Assembly: GCA_017591395.1 (NCBI GenBank) | Contig: WEDG01001377.1 | Coordinates: 64,501-128,500, forward strand | Length of the DNA: 64,000 nt | Source of the DNA: Schistocephalus solidus | Taxonomy: Eukaryota; Platyhelminthes; Cestoda; Diphyllobothriidea; Diphyllobothriidae | Direction of reading: 5' to 3' | Part shown: piece after piece, positions 14,201 through 25,000 of the stretch | Position numbering within the stretch: position 1 is the stretch's first letter | How the letters are laid out: every line of letters starts with the position of its first letter | Position numbers and translations under genes: made by a program | The notes under the pieces: model-generated | Told to the model about the DNA's origin: nothing | Databases searched by the model: none | The model's input: only the letters and a program-made list of their open reading frames with translations

Positions 14201-14819
14201 CAAGCCGAGGGTTTTACGTTCGCTCTTAATACGAGCTAGTTAAATATAACATTACAGTGTGACCATCTTAGTCTGAAGATTTCTACCGCTTAGTACAGAA
14301 ATGAACGGCGCACTGACGGTAACTTGTGCTGGCATATATTTAGAACAAACTTGCGCTGCATCTATCGCACTATCTAATATAACCACCTTACTGGGCCCAC
14401 TTTAAAAACAAAGAACTGCGGACTACATAAATTGACCCTCATATAATTTTTGGACAGATGCTGGGAGACATTCCAAAATATTTCGTTTTTTACCTGCATT
14501 ACTTGTGGTTTTCATTAAAAAATAGAATCCAAATATATCCACTTTTTGCCATGACCTGTCAGTTCAATTTACACTATTGCTGTATATTTTAGGCACAAAA
14601 GTAGACTCAACAAATCCGCAGGAAAAATTGATTATCATCAGCCTCTATGTGGCAATTGGGCTCTCTGTCTTCGCAATGTGCTTCAAGCTAATGCAGGAGG
14701 AGGTGGTCTCAAAATGCAAATGGCTGGGACATAAAATTGGTCTGCTGAAGCATCGCGTCAAAAAACAGAAATTAAATTTTCCTCAACCCCGTGATATCAT
14801 GACTTCCACACAAGTCTAG
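1785..14819 (+). CDS. Two-pore-domain (K2P/TWIK-type) potassium channel, 5'-incomplete, three exons, one frame break
   Basis: This is a plasma-membrane K+ leak channel; family members dimerise and set resting potential. Exons are 1785-2251, 6844-7980 and 14593-14819. Their phases match: the first acceptor splits the Gly codon of the first filter, the 2251/6844 junction is phase 0, and the 7980/14593 junction is phase 1. The product shows the end of pore 1 (GYG), M2, a very long cytoplasmic loop, M3, pore 2 with TIGFGD, M4 and a short basic tail ending in STQV. About 609 residues are encoded here, without the M1/P1 exon. One base appears to be missing near 7897-7899, which shifts the frame within M3; both flanking frames give excellent K2P sequence. 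Either a sequencing or assembly indel, or a recent lesion, could explain it. Family assignment is secure; the subfamily is not assigned. Confidence 0.92.
2252..6843 (+). other. K2P intron, 4.6 kb
   Basis: It starts GTAAGT and ends TTTACCTCATTTCAG. The sequence is AT-rich. Short open frames such as 3549-3788 (-) and 5253-5525 (+) have no recognisable domain, no splice context and no similarity I know of, so I treat them as chance. No clear mobile element was recognised. Confidence 0.7.
6844..7980 (+). CDS. K2P exon: long cytoplasmic loop, M3 and second pore
   Basis: It begins MCDDIRIKTR after a CAG acceptor, in phase 0 with the previous exon. About 330 codons encode a polar, Ser/Thr- and Asn-rich loop with basic clusters and no domain I recognise. 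Then come M3 (SIMTTYILIGAIVFC) and, after a one-base frame break at about 7897-7899, WEDDNYLKWSYFCFVTLS and TIGFGDIVPG at the second pore. The exon ends GTTCCAG|GTAAAT, phase 1. The TIGFGD filter and the acidic W-E-D motif before the pore helix are diagnostic. Without the break the exon would be 1138 nt, the length needed for the phase-1 join to the last exon. The nominal frame read on to 8034 is non-native after residue 352. Confidence 0.92.
12340..12400 (-). repeat. Possible PLE terminal-repeat relic with hammerhead-like CTGATGA
   Basis: The minus strand has CTGATGACGAGC followed by a short AT-rich tail ending in a T-rich run, resembling the ends of PLEs (pseudo-LTRs), which often carry hammerhead motifs. 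The GAAA half of the core is not recognisable. It lies about 300 bp downstream, on the same strand, of the PLE reverse-transcriptase fragment at 12688-12960, as a 3' pseudo-LTR would. The reading is weak, because the motif is short and partly decayed. Confidence 0.25.
12688..12960 (-). mobile_element. Penelope-like element fragment, N-terminal reverse-transcriptase region
   Basis: The minus strand is open for about 90 codons and reads LTLSHEERKALNALEQD, then INIIILPADKRGDTNILNK and DYTEKILSIIKDDSKYKPL. This is the conserved PLE block around 'I-x-I-x-PADKG' just before the RT fingers, where family members read E-E-x-x-A-L-x-x-L and V-x-x-x-K-x-x-Y. The Gly of PADKG is Arg-Gly here. Only this segment survives; the RT palm and the endonuclease are absent. 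The wording (NILNKTDY) differs from the other PLE copies in the window (VVLDRT), which suggests a separate lineage. Confidence 0.8.
13145..13535 (+). repeat. Diverged, partly dimeric copy of the ribozyme-bearing satellite/SINE
   Basis: The segment matches the 57-64 kb satellite unit in order and orientation. A GGAACCG..ACAAGG..GGCCATTTC body starts at 13159. The tRNA-like end (CATTAAGCCATGGGCTCATTG), the spacer (ATCGGGAATATGA) and the AACATGTATGTT stem follow at about 13300-13395. A second body starts at 13445, 286 bp after the first. The hammerhead core is damaged in the first body (CTGATTA) and distorted in the second. It therefore represents an old dispersed copy spanning more than one unit. 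Confidence 0.8.
14593..14819 (+). CDS. K2P last exon: M4 and cytoplasmic tail
   Basis: After the TTTTAG acceptor the exon completes the split Gly codon, then reads TKVDSTNPQEK, the M4 helix LIIISLYVAIGLSVFAMCF and KLMQEEV, the usual K2P M4 end. A basic tail of about 45 residues (KCKWLGHKIGLLKHRVKKQK) ends in STQV before TAG at 14817-14819. T-x-V at the C-terminus fits a class I PDZ-domain ligand. No polyadenylation signal lies close by; an AATAAA occurs at 15340-15345, but no evidence ties it to this gene. Confidence 0.92.
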
Positions 14820-15655
14820 ATTTCTTTAAAATATTTTTTTTCCTTTTGAATACTACTGTATTTGATTGCCATTTAAATTTGGTAACAAATGAAACACCAT
14901 AGCGGGAAGTATGTACTCAAGGAACTCCATTGTGTGCGTTTTCCCTTTTGCGATGTGATCATTCGGGAACCTGTTTCATGGACATCGTCATCAACTGTCA
15001 CGCCTGTTGCATCAGCATTTACGTGTACGACAACGCCTGTGGATGTACATTTTTATCATCGTCCGGAAGTCATGGTCAAACGCACATTTCACTTACAAAG
15101 AAAAATAGCACTCTGCCGTAAGAGTAGCTGGGTAAAATTCATCATCTTTTGTTTAAACATGTTAATAGAGAATTAAGACCACTTTGACCAAAGAGTTACT
15201 TCTTTCTACGTACAGAAACCAATTTATATGGCAATACAGGGAAAGAGTTTGTATTTGGAAATACCACATAACAAAGCTTTGGCTCCAAAAAAGCTATGCG
15301 AAAACACATTTAGATATTCTAAAGTATGTCAAGAGATAAAATAAAGGATTGCTTACGGTTTCTTCCTTATATTCAATCCTTTGGCTATTTATTTCCTGTT
15401 CAGCGTGTTAAGAATGATCCCATAGAAAAACGGATGGGTGACATATACATTCTGTTCAGTTGTTTTTTTATGAACAAAATCTATTGTTCCTTCGTAAGGC
15501 CTCAGGTTACACAAGTAGAAAATAGAAGGTTGATGTCAATGTGTAAGGTTTTAGTGGTAATTAATTTCTATTATAACTTGTGCCTTTGCAAACACTTAAT
15601 TCAAATACATGCAATAGACGAGTCCCTTTCGTTCCTTGTAAAGATAGATGTTAAA
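14820..15655 (+). other. Downstream of the K2P stop; presumed 3' UTR and intergenic
   Basis: AT-rich sequence with overlapping open frames at 14889-15176 and 15326-15667, none with a recognisable domain. An AATAAA at 15340-15345 is a possible polyadenylation signal. Confidence 0.4.
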
Positions 15656-15659
15656 AACA

Positions 15660-15940
15660 CTAGTTAACATAAAAGTCAGTTTGCATCTGATAGCCTATTT
15701 GATGCACCGTAATAGATGCGTTTTTCGGAAAAGTCCAAGTAGCAAAGGTAAAAGTACTTTTTAGGAGGACAGAGCGAACAGGGGAGTGATCTGTCGACAT
15801 TAAAATATGGCCATTCATTTTTAAATAGAAGAGTGTCCTATGGTACTCCATCTCTCTCAATGTAGTGCCGAACGATCCATTAACGTACCGCGGCGAAAAC
15901 ATTACCATTGCTTGATTACATAAATTACACCTGGACACAA
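15660..15940 (-). mobile_element. Probable degenerate Penelope-like RT fragment
   Basis: The minus strand has a 92-codon open frame containing FSPRYVNGSFGTTLREMEY. In PLEs the RT active site reads R-Y-V-D-D-[TS]-F followed by a charged segment and a short helix. Here both catalytic Asp positions would be changed (N-G). Without other blocks the match is modest, and the stretch could be coincidence. Confidence 0.35.
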
Positions 15941-15944
15941 AAAC

Positions 15945-18900
15945 ACTTCTTCTGGATTAATATTCACTGAGCTAGAGGAATGAGTGATACAAAAACATCC
16001 CGCTGAAGTTACTGAAAAAAATAATGCTTTATAACAAACAACGGAAAATCAGTGAGAGCAAAAATTGAAAATGGTATCATAAAGTGCACTTAACGAGTAT
16101 CAGAACGAAAAAATTCCTAGTAAGCACACCTTTTTTAATCCATAAATGCGATTGCAAAATTATGCAAATAAAAATTCAGGCAGACGTAAGGTTATGCTAT
16201 AATGTCACATAAAGAGATGGGCGATTCAAGTCATCAGGCTAAAAATATTAAATATTATGCAATATGCTTCTAAGGTAAACTTAAATATTTTCAGAAATCT
16301 TAAATGAAGGCCAAATGACATAAATTATTGATGGGTTAAAATTTTGGACCCGACATCCAAAGCTAGAATGCTGGCCCTGACTATGTTAACAAATTTAAAA
16401 ACTAACTTTACGTACGCCATGCCCTGTTGTAAATGCATTAATGTCCAAAAGTCAAATAAAATTCCTTTTAATGTAAACGATATATCTAAAAGCCAATTCA
16501 ATAAGCACCATTTCGGAATTTACTTTGAATGGTATTAAGTGTGGAAAAGGCAACTTCAAAGTAAAAGTTTTAACTGCTATCTGAGAATAGTTTTTATCAG
16601 TTTTAATGTGAACTAATGCCTACTTACACAACGACTGCATATAAATTTGACACAGTAAAAGCTTGTGAAAATTCAACTCTCTATTATTTAAAAAACAATT
16701 GTGGATTTTACTCCTCACCTCAGAGGTCTTTAATTGTATTTTAAATATAATGTGGAGCAGCAAAGTATTTTCCTGTAAGGTGAATAATGTAACGAACGTT
16801 AATCTCTCGCGAATTTAATTTTTTCCGATCGGGTCAAGTGGAGGTGCAGGAAATACTGGCACCACGTTAGAATTAATCATGCTTTGTTCCCCAGGCGACT
16901 TGGCTTAAAATATTGCACATACACCTATAGGTAGGCAATGTAACATCTTACTAATCCTAAGCTGCCTTATTTTCAGTGACCTCGTAAAAAGTTTTTTGAT
17001 TTAATTAAGAGCAAAACCGTTATCATCAAAGCTATCCTAGTGGTATTTTAAGATAATCTTTTCACATGACCAAATGTAGATCCTAGAAGAGGTGAATCTG
17101 TCACAAATAAGTTGAATGCAAAATGCGTACCTAGTTTCACTTACAAAAAGATATGGATGGGCTTTGTAGATTCGCCCACTGGGTTTGCGCCTTGTGAATT
17201 CACAATGAAAATTCATAAAGGAGAATGAGAGATTCTAGGAGGTCAGCAAAATCACCACAGTCTTAATTTTTTTCGACAGAAAAATTGATTTCCACCTTGA
17301 CCAATTCCATAGATCAACTTGGGAAACGTAAGAAATCAAAACAATTTATTTATAAATTTAGCTATTTGAGTACAATTTCGTTGGTCAGCCCAAGTCGTGC
17401 AAAATGCACGTGTTTGCAATGTGAATGTGATCATCATAATTAGCAAAAAACCAATAAAAAGGTCATTTTATGTCGTTGCCATTGATGATGTATCTGAGTT
17501 TCGAACTAAGAATAAGTAATTAGGGGCATGCATAAAATAAAATTGTTTTTATTTTTGTTTTAGCTCTGCTGTTATATTCTAATGGTAAATAATTAAATTT
17601 CAAACTTTTTAAATATTTGGAAACTTGTAGAAATTCAAATATGGCGAACAAATACTTTGAATGTTAGCAATTGATTAATGATCCTTTGTCAATGCACAAT
17701 GGGGTCGACAGAAACAGCTGCTACAAAATCAGAAAACACCTTAATTTAATCACAACTGGCCTTTGTTCAACACATGGGATAAAGGTGGTGACACCAAATG
17801 GCAAAAGGCTAAAGGATATTATTCACCGTTCTTTAAATGCCCTGCCTTCTAAAATGTCCTCCTTCTTCTCCTACTCTTTAACGTTCTGTACCACAGCAAA
17901 AGTCATTTCTTTCATCACTGTTTGCTTTTACGCAACCTCTGTCAAAATAATACGCAGTAATACTGGATGCTTTAGCTCACCAGACCAATAAGCTAAGGTT
18001 ATCAAAGTCAATATGCCCAAACTCGTGTCTTCGAATGACCTGCATGACGGGGTATGTTAAACGTAAATAATCAGAACAAACTCTTCCTCGATATTGTTGA
18101 AGAATAATTAAAAAAATGTTAACGCATAAATGAAACGAGTTTGGTTTTTTGTGTTCTGCTGCGCCCTATCGAGCTTACTTCTTCAAAAACTCGTTTGGTC
18201 GAATTCTCACCTCCTTCATTGTGTTTAAAATGTTAGTGAAAATATGTTAGGTAAGTTGTTAGTCATCATCTTGACAGGATACGTAACTCATTTTCGTCCT
18301 ATTTCTCGCATCCTAAGGATAGTGGACCTATAAGTCTGCCTACTAGTCATATATTTTTGCGTAGCAGGTAAAGGGAGGCTAAAGGTAATTGTCTTGTGTT
18401 AGGTTATTCGACAAAACAATTAAAGATGTCTTAAAAGCCCTATAAGATATCGAATTTTGTTGTGTATGTGAACTCAAAAAGTTATTATTATTTTTGATCT
18501 TTTTTACACAAAATTTGGCTTGGGTATACTATGCGATTAGGTGACGGTATCATAGAGATGCTGCAATCATAAACGGCTTTCTGCTGGAGGACAGTAACAT
18601 GTGGCTGTCCTAGGCACTTCACAGTGAAAGTGTTCCAAAGTCCTCCGTTTACTATTTTATAAAGTTTACTTTGATCACATTTAACCTTGAAGCCATAATA
18701 AGATCTCCCAGACGCAATCCACACATTGTTGGGCCAACTTTCATATTCGCATGCCATCGGTTATTGCTAAATTTCTTTAGGTTTATTTCCAACTAAATAT
18801 CCCTCTGAGTTTTGCATCTAAATGAAGGCACGCAGAAACGTGAACTTCGCTTGCAAATAGACTTGTTTGAGCCCGCTAATTTCTGTCTCTATTACAGCTA

Positions 18901-20485
18901 ATTTGGAAAGCAGCTTCTTTGAACCGCGAATGAAATAATCTGTCCCGCGTCTATTTGTATACTGCTGTACCATGGACATCCACTGCCGATAACTCTCTGC
19001 ATTCGTTTTATTGATCTAAAATGTCATCTTAATCCCTGCGCATTTATCTATATGGACGATGATCGGCAAAAGAGGCCAATACAACGATATACGTCATCAA
19101 CCTTACCGAATACTCTTAACTTGGTTGTGTCTGTTACGACTGTGATGGAAACACTCTTTATTATTTAAGTTGCAACTTAAGACGGTGTGACTGCCATTGT
19201 ATCAATCACAGCTAAGCTTAACAGGCTGTCTATTCAACTTCATTACCACCATCGGCTTCCATGCAGTCACCATACACTCTGAAGCCCGGCGTCATTAAAT
19301 CATGGCTTCCCTGCTGTAAGTGTCAATCGTTTTATTTTTTTTCCTGATTGACTGCCATTTATCCGATCTTCACGACATAACCACTCACTTAACGAAAGAG
19401 CAATCTTCTCTTCCTGACTTTGCGTCAACTTGCTATCGTGAACCACAGGCCTTCGTGCCAATTGAATAAGCTTCAAATAATTTATCCAGTTTAAATACAC
19501 CAAGGTAGATCTGATATAAGCATTCCAACAGAGGCCCGACGCATGTTCGGGAACGGTCATTATCATCTTCTTTGAGCTATCCGAGTTCCAGTGCATGATC
19601 CTTGGTTTGGACGAATTCTTTAAAACAAGTTGATTTTTGAAAAAATTCATGTAGGTACACGCCTATAATGATGGCTGATCTGATACCAAAATCATAAAGG
19701 GAAGTACCTAGACTTGATATTTGACAGCATTTATGCAAAATTGTCACTAATCGTCCAAATGGATTACTGATCACTTTGCTTTCAAGTCTGCGATTACACC
19801 ACTAATTAGCTCAGCATCTCTTGTCTCCCATATCAGGATAGGGTTTTTAGGAAAACCTCCGCAAAATCACCACCAGAGGCTAATTAAACTGTTTTATGAT
19901 TAACCGTGTACTTTAAAAGTTGAAATCTCCATAGACCTACGAAAGCAATAATGACCCTAGGGTCTTCATTCAAATACCAAGCTGTCGGTTGGCTTTCATC
20001 GTTAGCTTATACTGCGCTTACTCATGCATATCTGCCTTGGCGCAAAGCATGTCTAACCCATTGAGCTTCCGTCCTACCTCAGTTCATCATCATTGACTGT
20101 TCGAACGTTTATGTTGACGCATAGTCATTAAACCTACCACAGGTTTGAGCAAAGTGATACCTGTTGATATCTGCACAAAGCATCTAGGCATGCATCTCGT
20201 GACCAGCAGCTTGGCTAAAAAAGTCTGCAGCATTTCTTGAAGGGTATACTGAAACCGCATTTACTGCGAATAAGAATTGCGAATTCATCAAGTATTTTCG
20301 TTGAGACCAGCTAACCTCTTTCATCGACAGAGAAGAAGACGATAATAAGCAAATTTCTTAATAATGTTCGCCATGCGTGTAAAAGAGATTCTGTTTGGTT
20401 CCACGCCAGACATAATTTCGCTTGCTCACCGAAAATATAATTTAACGAACTAAACAGCATATTACTTACCTAAAGTTCAAACTCT
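15945..20485. other. Intergenic stretch, no supported gene
   Basis: Mostly AT-rich with stops in all frames. Open frames at 17671-17991 (+), 18488-18757 (-) and 19300-19650 (-) carry no domain I recognise. From about 18.8 kb the base composition becomes richer in GC, like the PLE copy that follows. This may be the unrecognisable 5' part of that element. Confidence 0.4.
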
Positions 20486-20489
20486 AAGC

Positions 20490-20560
20490 GAGCTTGATGG
20501 GATTGGAACCCATAACAACAGAAGCAAGGTTTGTGAACAGTGAAATCGCTAACCTCGGAT
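20490..20560 (-). repeat. tRNA-like sequence, possible SINE relic
   Basis: On the minus strand a GGTTCCAATCC string (20500-20510) differs from the Pol III box B consensus at one position and is flanked by a T-arm-like GGG/CCC pair. About 40 bp upstream on that strand, GGTTAGCG (20547-20558) resembles a D-arm. A matching 5' acceptor strand is not seen, so it is not an intact tRNA. Confidence 0.3.
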
Positions 20561-20724
20561 GATGCAAGGACCTGCTGACAGCCGTCGGTGTAAGCACAAA
20601 TGAGTCAAGTTAAACGAGGTTAGCACTCATATAGTAGGTTTAAAAGTAAGTTTTGGTTACAATGCGCATGTGCAGTCAGTGGTGCATTTGGAACGCCAAA
20701 ACTGGACGGCAAATTTACCAAATG

Positions 20725-22065
20725 TAATTTAACATATGGCTTTCAGTGCATACACAAATCTCACGTGATTAGAGCATTGATTGTACACTGATACTTTTAC
20801 CATCGTACCCGGGATGAAAAAATAGACAACCTCTGTGAAGTTCTTCGGGACACGAAATACCAAAAAGGAATGCCCGTGCAAACCGCAAAGGTTTTCATGG
20901 GCAAGACCGAGAAAACGTGCCTTAAGGACACCATCGCTGGACTCGACTTTTATAGTTGGTCCGTGGACGACACCTTCAGCATGACGGATCAAGACACAGA
21001 AACCAACGCCCTGATCCAGAAATTTTAATTGTGCATGCCTAGTTCATATTTTCAGCAGAGCAACGAAATTGAGCTCCTTGATGTCCTTCTACAAAGGCAA
21101 GAGGGTGGATCTATCAAACGTAGGGTATTCCAAAAGAAAACCTGGACCGGACAATACATCAATTTCACAGTTTTGTTCCCCATGCTTATAAAGCGAATTT
21201 AACCCTGGGACTGGCATCTAGGGTAGGACTTATCTGTTCCGCTAAAACGGTTGAAGCAGAGCATCCATAGCTGCAGGACACGCTTCGTGAAAACGGATAT
21301 AAAGAAAAATGCATCTTCCAAAATTTTGGGAAACACACCACAATGTCCATCACCTTAACTGCAGAAATGACAGACGTATTCAAAAGACTGCCCTTCTTAG
21401 GGGATGCAACCAGTAAACAATTCAGAGGACTCCTGAAAACAGCCTCGATGAACCTATGGGTATTATTTCCCAGCTCTCCCATCCTACGCGTAGGAGGTAA
21501 AGACCAACTCCCGTTGATGGCCAGATCAATAGGTAATTCCTCATTCACTTGCTCCTGTGGAGTTGAATTTACTGACCATACAACGAGACGTCTTGAACAC
21601 GGGGAACGTGAACACATACTTGCCTTGATAGGCAAAGGTGAAACTAAATCAATATCGAGTTCCAGTCTCTTGCATCTAGTTGATAGAAATTACAGCGTTG
21701 ACCCAAAATAAGCCCATCACTTTGTTTACCAGACTTCAGTGAACTTTTCCAAAGACCTACGCCAACGAGTGCTCGTGACCGCCAAGGTAGTGGCCATATG
21801 GATAACAAACCCAGCAATGTGTTGTCCGAAAACGCTCGTACGGGCGCTCCCTCTTACATGACACCCAGTCATTTCAGTTGTTCACTCCGCGCACTTGACA
21901 GTGACCTTCAATCGACTCTACCTCACGCCCTTCGAAAAGACCAAATGACCTCCACATGTCGACCTCACCATGTAGGCGGCCTGCAAACAATCAATATTAA
22001 CGATTATATATTAATAAACCCTGCTAACACTTCGCGGTTTCATTTTCCTTTGCTTTGTACCAATT
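20725..22065 (+). mobile_element. Degenerate Penelope-like element: RT palm to GIY-YIG region
   Basis: Remnants run in PLE order on the plus strand, across several frame breaks. First comes VFMGKTEKTCLKDTIAGLDF, then VDDTFSMTDQD with the catalytic Asp pair at 20963-20971. Next are LLDVLLQRQEGGSIKR and KKTWTGQY (about 21073-21160), then LPFLGDATSKQFRGLLK. Last is a decayed GIY-YIG-type block, FTCSCG..TTRRLEHGEREH, with a VDRNYSVDP tail to about 21710. A GC-richer 3' tail ends near 22065. The wording closely parallels the copy at 27.3-28.5 kb, so the two belong to one lineage. It cannot encode active protein. Minus-strand open frames here (20729-20992, 21186-21635) are shadows. Confidence 0.8.
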
Positions 22066-22069
22066 GATA

Positions 22070-25000
22070 ATGAATTGCCGAAAGCATATGTTTGCTGACC
22101 CCAATTTGCAATTAAAATCTTACCGAGACTGGTGAGCTCTCTTTAATTTGGTCGAGTGCAGATATTTTGACCTGCTTTAATATTGATAATCCAGATGACA
22201 TCGTGGTAGACTGAAGAAGATTCAATAAAAAAAGTTTACTTGAAGAGCTGTGCACACGGAATAATATTAATGCAAGCGTTAAGCTGGGTAATGAACAGCC
22301 TTAATACATCTTATATGATAAGAACGCTAGGCATATTGTCTTAACTCGAACAATGAAAGTTATATGGTCTCCGTGTCTAAGTGTGCCATTATCTGATAAT
22401 TTGGTATGTATGCAATTTCTCATCGCATGACATGAGTTAATTTTATTCACATATATCACCTCACAATTAAGGACATACTTCAGTCCGGCCGTTTTTTTGA
22501 AATCAGTGAAACTGTTGAAATGTTTTCAAAACACGGTGCTGACTCATGTTTGCGTTTAGCAGTAAAGCAACCAGGTGACTGTATTCGTATCTTTTGCATT
22601 CTTTTCTGAGAAAATTGCTGTATATTACCAAAGGGGAGAGTAATGGCACCTTGATATTAAAGGCAATTTCTGTTGAATCACCTGAGCCCAACCATCTATG
22701 ATTTCACTATGTTACCGTGCGAAAGAATATAACCTCCAAAAATCAAGTTGATCCGTTCATGTTATCGATGTTTCCAAAATTATCGCTATCAGTCATTTTT
22801 AAGTTTGGTGCTTTTAGGTATATTCCACATTGCTTGCGAAACGTTAAGACAACCCTATGACAGATCAATCAAAATATTTAGCCAATTTGGGAACTTAAAA
22901 ATGCCTAACTCATTGCAGTATTGCTGAAATTTCTGTAAAAATATTTGGCAATCAAACACTGACAGTTTTCAAAATGCTTGCCATGTACGTTGCTGTGACA
23001 AGGAAAAAAGTTTGGGTTTGGGTATTTATTATATTTTTCTAGAATAAAATTCAGAAGGTAAACAAAACAACCTAATTCAAGAGCTTTTTAGCAATTCAAT
23101 ACTTTTTTATTTCGGTAACGGTAGGTTAGGAACAGCCCCAAGAAAGCCGAAAACTCCAGTTCCGTATTTGGCTTTATGCTCAACCCTTGAAAAATGTGCA
23201 ATTCGCAAATGTTTCAGACCAGAAAAACTCAGATAGCGAGGCAACAGGATTCTACCAACGTATGCATTGTAAGCCCCGCACATAAGTCATTTTTAAGCTT
23301 TGAAGCCAATAGCCACTTTAGTTATCACAGTTTTGGAGCTCTTCCGTCTTCGTTACTTCAAAGAGAAGAAAACCCAAAGCATCGAACTTTCGAAGGACTG
23401 CATAACTTTATATTGCCCACTGTAATATCTCCTAAATAAAAGCCCTTTTGCCACAAGTCAGGTATAACACGAGCCTGGGGTTCCTGGCTTTCTCGGTGCT
23501 CAACATAACCTTCCATTATCCTTATTTCTTTGTAGATTAATAAATCTGGTTTCCTCGATTAAACGTGCTCTAGCACATCTTTCCTCTTCAGTCAGACAGC
23601 GCAGTTTTGACAAGCCTAGGGAAGATCCAGTGATCACATATAAACCACCTTGACACCCTAGATAACACTTTGGGAGAGTGATAAATAATTCACGGAAGGA
23701 AAATACCCAAAACCCAATTCATTTTGATGAAAAGGCGTACTAAGACTACTGTAATTGTTAATTGTTCCGCCATATTGTTACAGAAAGGTAAATTATTGCT
23801 GTACACTGCGATATTTAAATTCACTAGTTATTATCAGGAATTCCTTGAGGTCGTTTTCTCTCTCTGAAACACGACTATCTCTAGGATGCTAAGAGATAAA
23901 ACTAAGCCAAGCCAGTTCTCTCCACGTAGTATATCGACTGAACTTAATTTTTACCGTTCAAGTCATCGCCCACCATATCAGTGAGAAGAAAAAAAAGATA
24001 GCTAATGTTATTAATAAAAAGCTGATTCTAGACTTCAAAGTATATCAGCAACCAAAAATATTTTAAACATTTACAAAACCTCGAGGAGAAATTAATGCTA
24101 TATGTAGCTTGTATTATTGAATCCCTCAGCATTAAGCCTCATTTATCAGTCCACAACAGTATACATGAAAATCAATTGATTTATCTGACTTCACAGCAGT
24201 CTGAATGCGAAAAATTATAACAATTCCTTTCTGATCCTGACCTGTTAAATCTACACCAAATGATTTTACAGAAGGCACTTTTACTAAAGTTAATGAGCCG
24301 AGGAACCACCATGGAAGGGTAGTTTGAAATTAACGAGATATGTCTGACTACAGTTCGGTTCGTTTTGTTTTGCTAAATGCAGACCTTGCAACCAAAATTA
24401 TGGACGCGTTATGCAGGTCTTATTTTGAAGCCCATGTAACTGTTACAATTGACTTTAGCATAACTGGAAATTCTCTCTCCTGCCATTTTACACTGTTTCG
24501 CAGAACAAACCTGCCCTTCATTTGAAAATTTCATCTTGAAATGTGTGATTAAAACGGCAAGAGCGTGGTTATTTTGTGTGTATTTGTAGAAAGTGACCAG
24601 TAAATGGATTATTATTTCCGTAAGTAGCTAGATAAATACACCCTAATTTTATTATTCGACGAAAGTTAAGCTGAATTTCTTCGGTACTTTTCATACACGC
24701 AACGTACTTTGCTTTCAGTCGTGCAAATGGTTGTTATTCAAACATTCACATTTTATGATTTTCTGCTAGTCTTGTAGTGCAGTGATAACATCAGGTTGTC
24801 CGCTTTTTCAACTCAACGGTCTTAGACATTAACATGTCTGCGTGCAAGTAAGTTTAAATTTTTTTGGACGAAAGCAGTGGCGTTCATGAGCACTAGTTTC
24901 TTAGAAATTACTCAGCATGGCGTCGCGAGAGCTGACTTTTTGGGCTGAAGTCGACATCCAGCAGCATCTCCGTCACTCGCATCACGCAATCCTTTCATTG

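Larger units (their letters stand above)
7981..14592 (+). other. K2P last intron, 6.6 kb, with old mobile-element debris
   Basis: Donor GTAAAT at 7981; acceptor TATATTTTAG before 14593. Inside are a minus-strand PLE fragment with a possible terminal relic (12.34-12.96 kb) and a diverged copy of the ribozyme-bearing repeat (13.15-13.53 kb), both listed separately. The remainder (8.0-12.3 and 13.6-14.6 kb) is AT-rich with no supported gene. Confidence 0.75.

Noticed and set aside
20729..21635. Minus-strand frames at 20729-20992 and 21186-21635 as genes
   Set aside because: They are antisense to PLE remnants with clear plus-strand RT and endonuclease wording.
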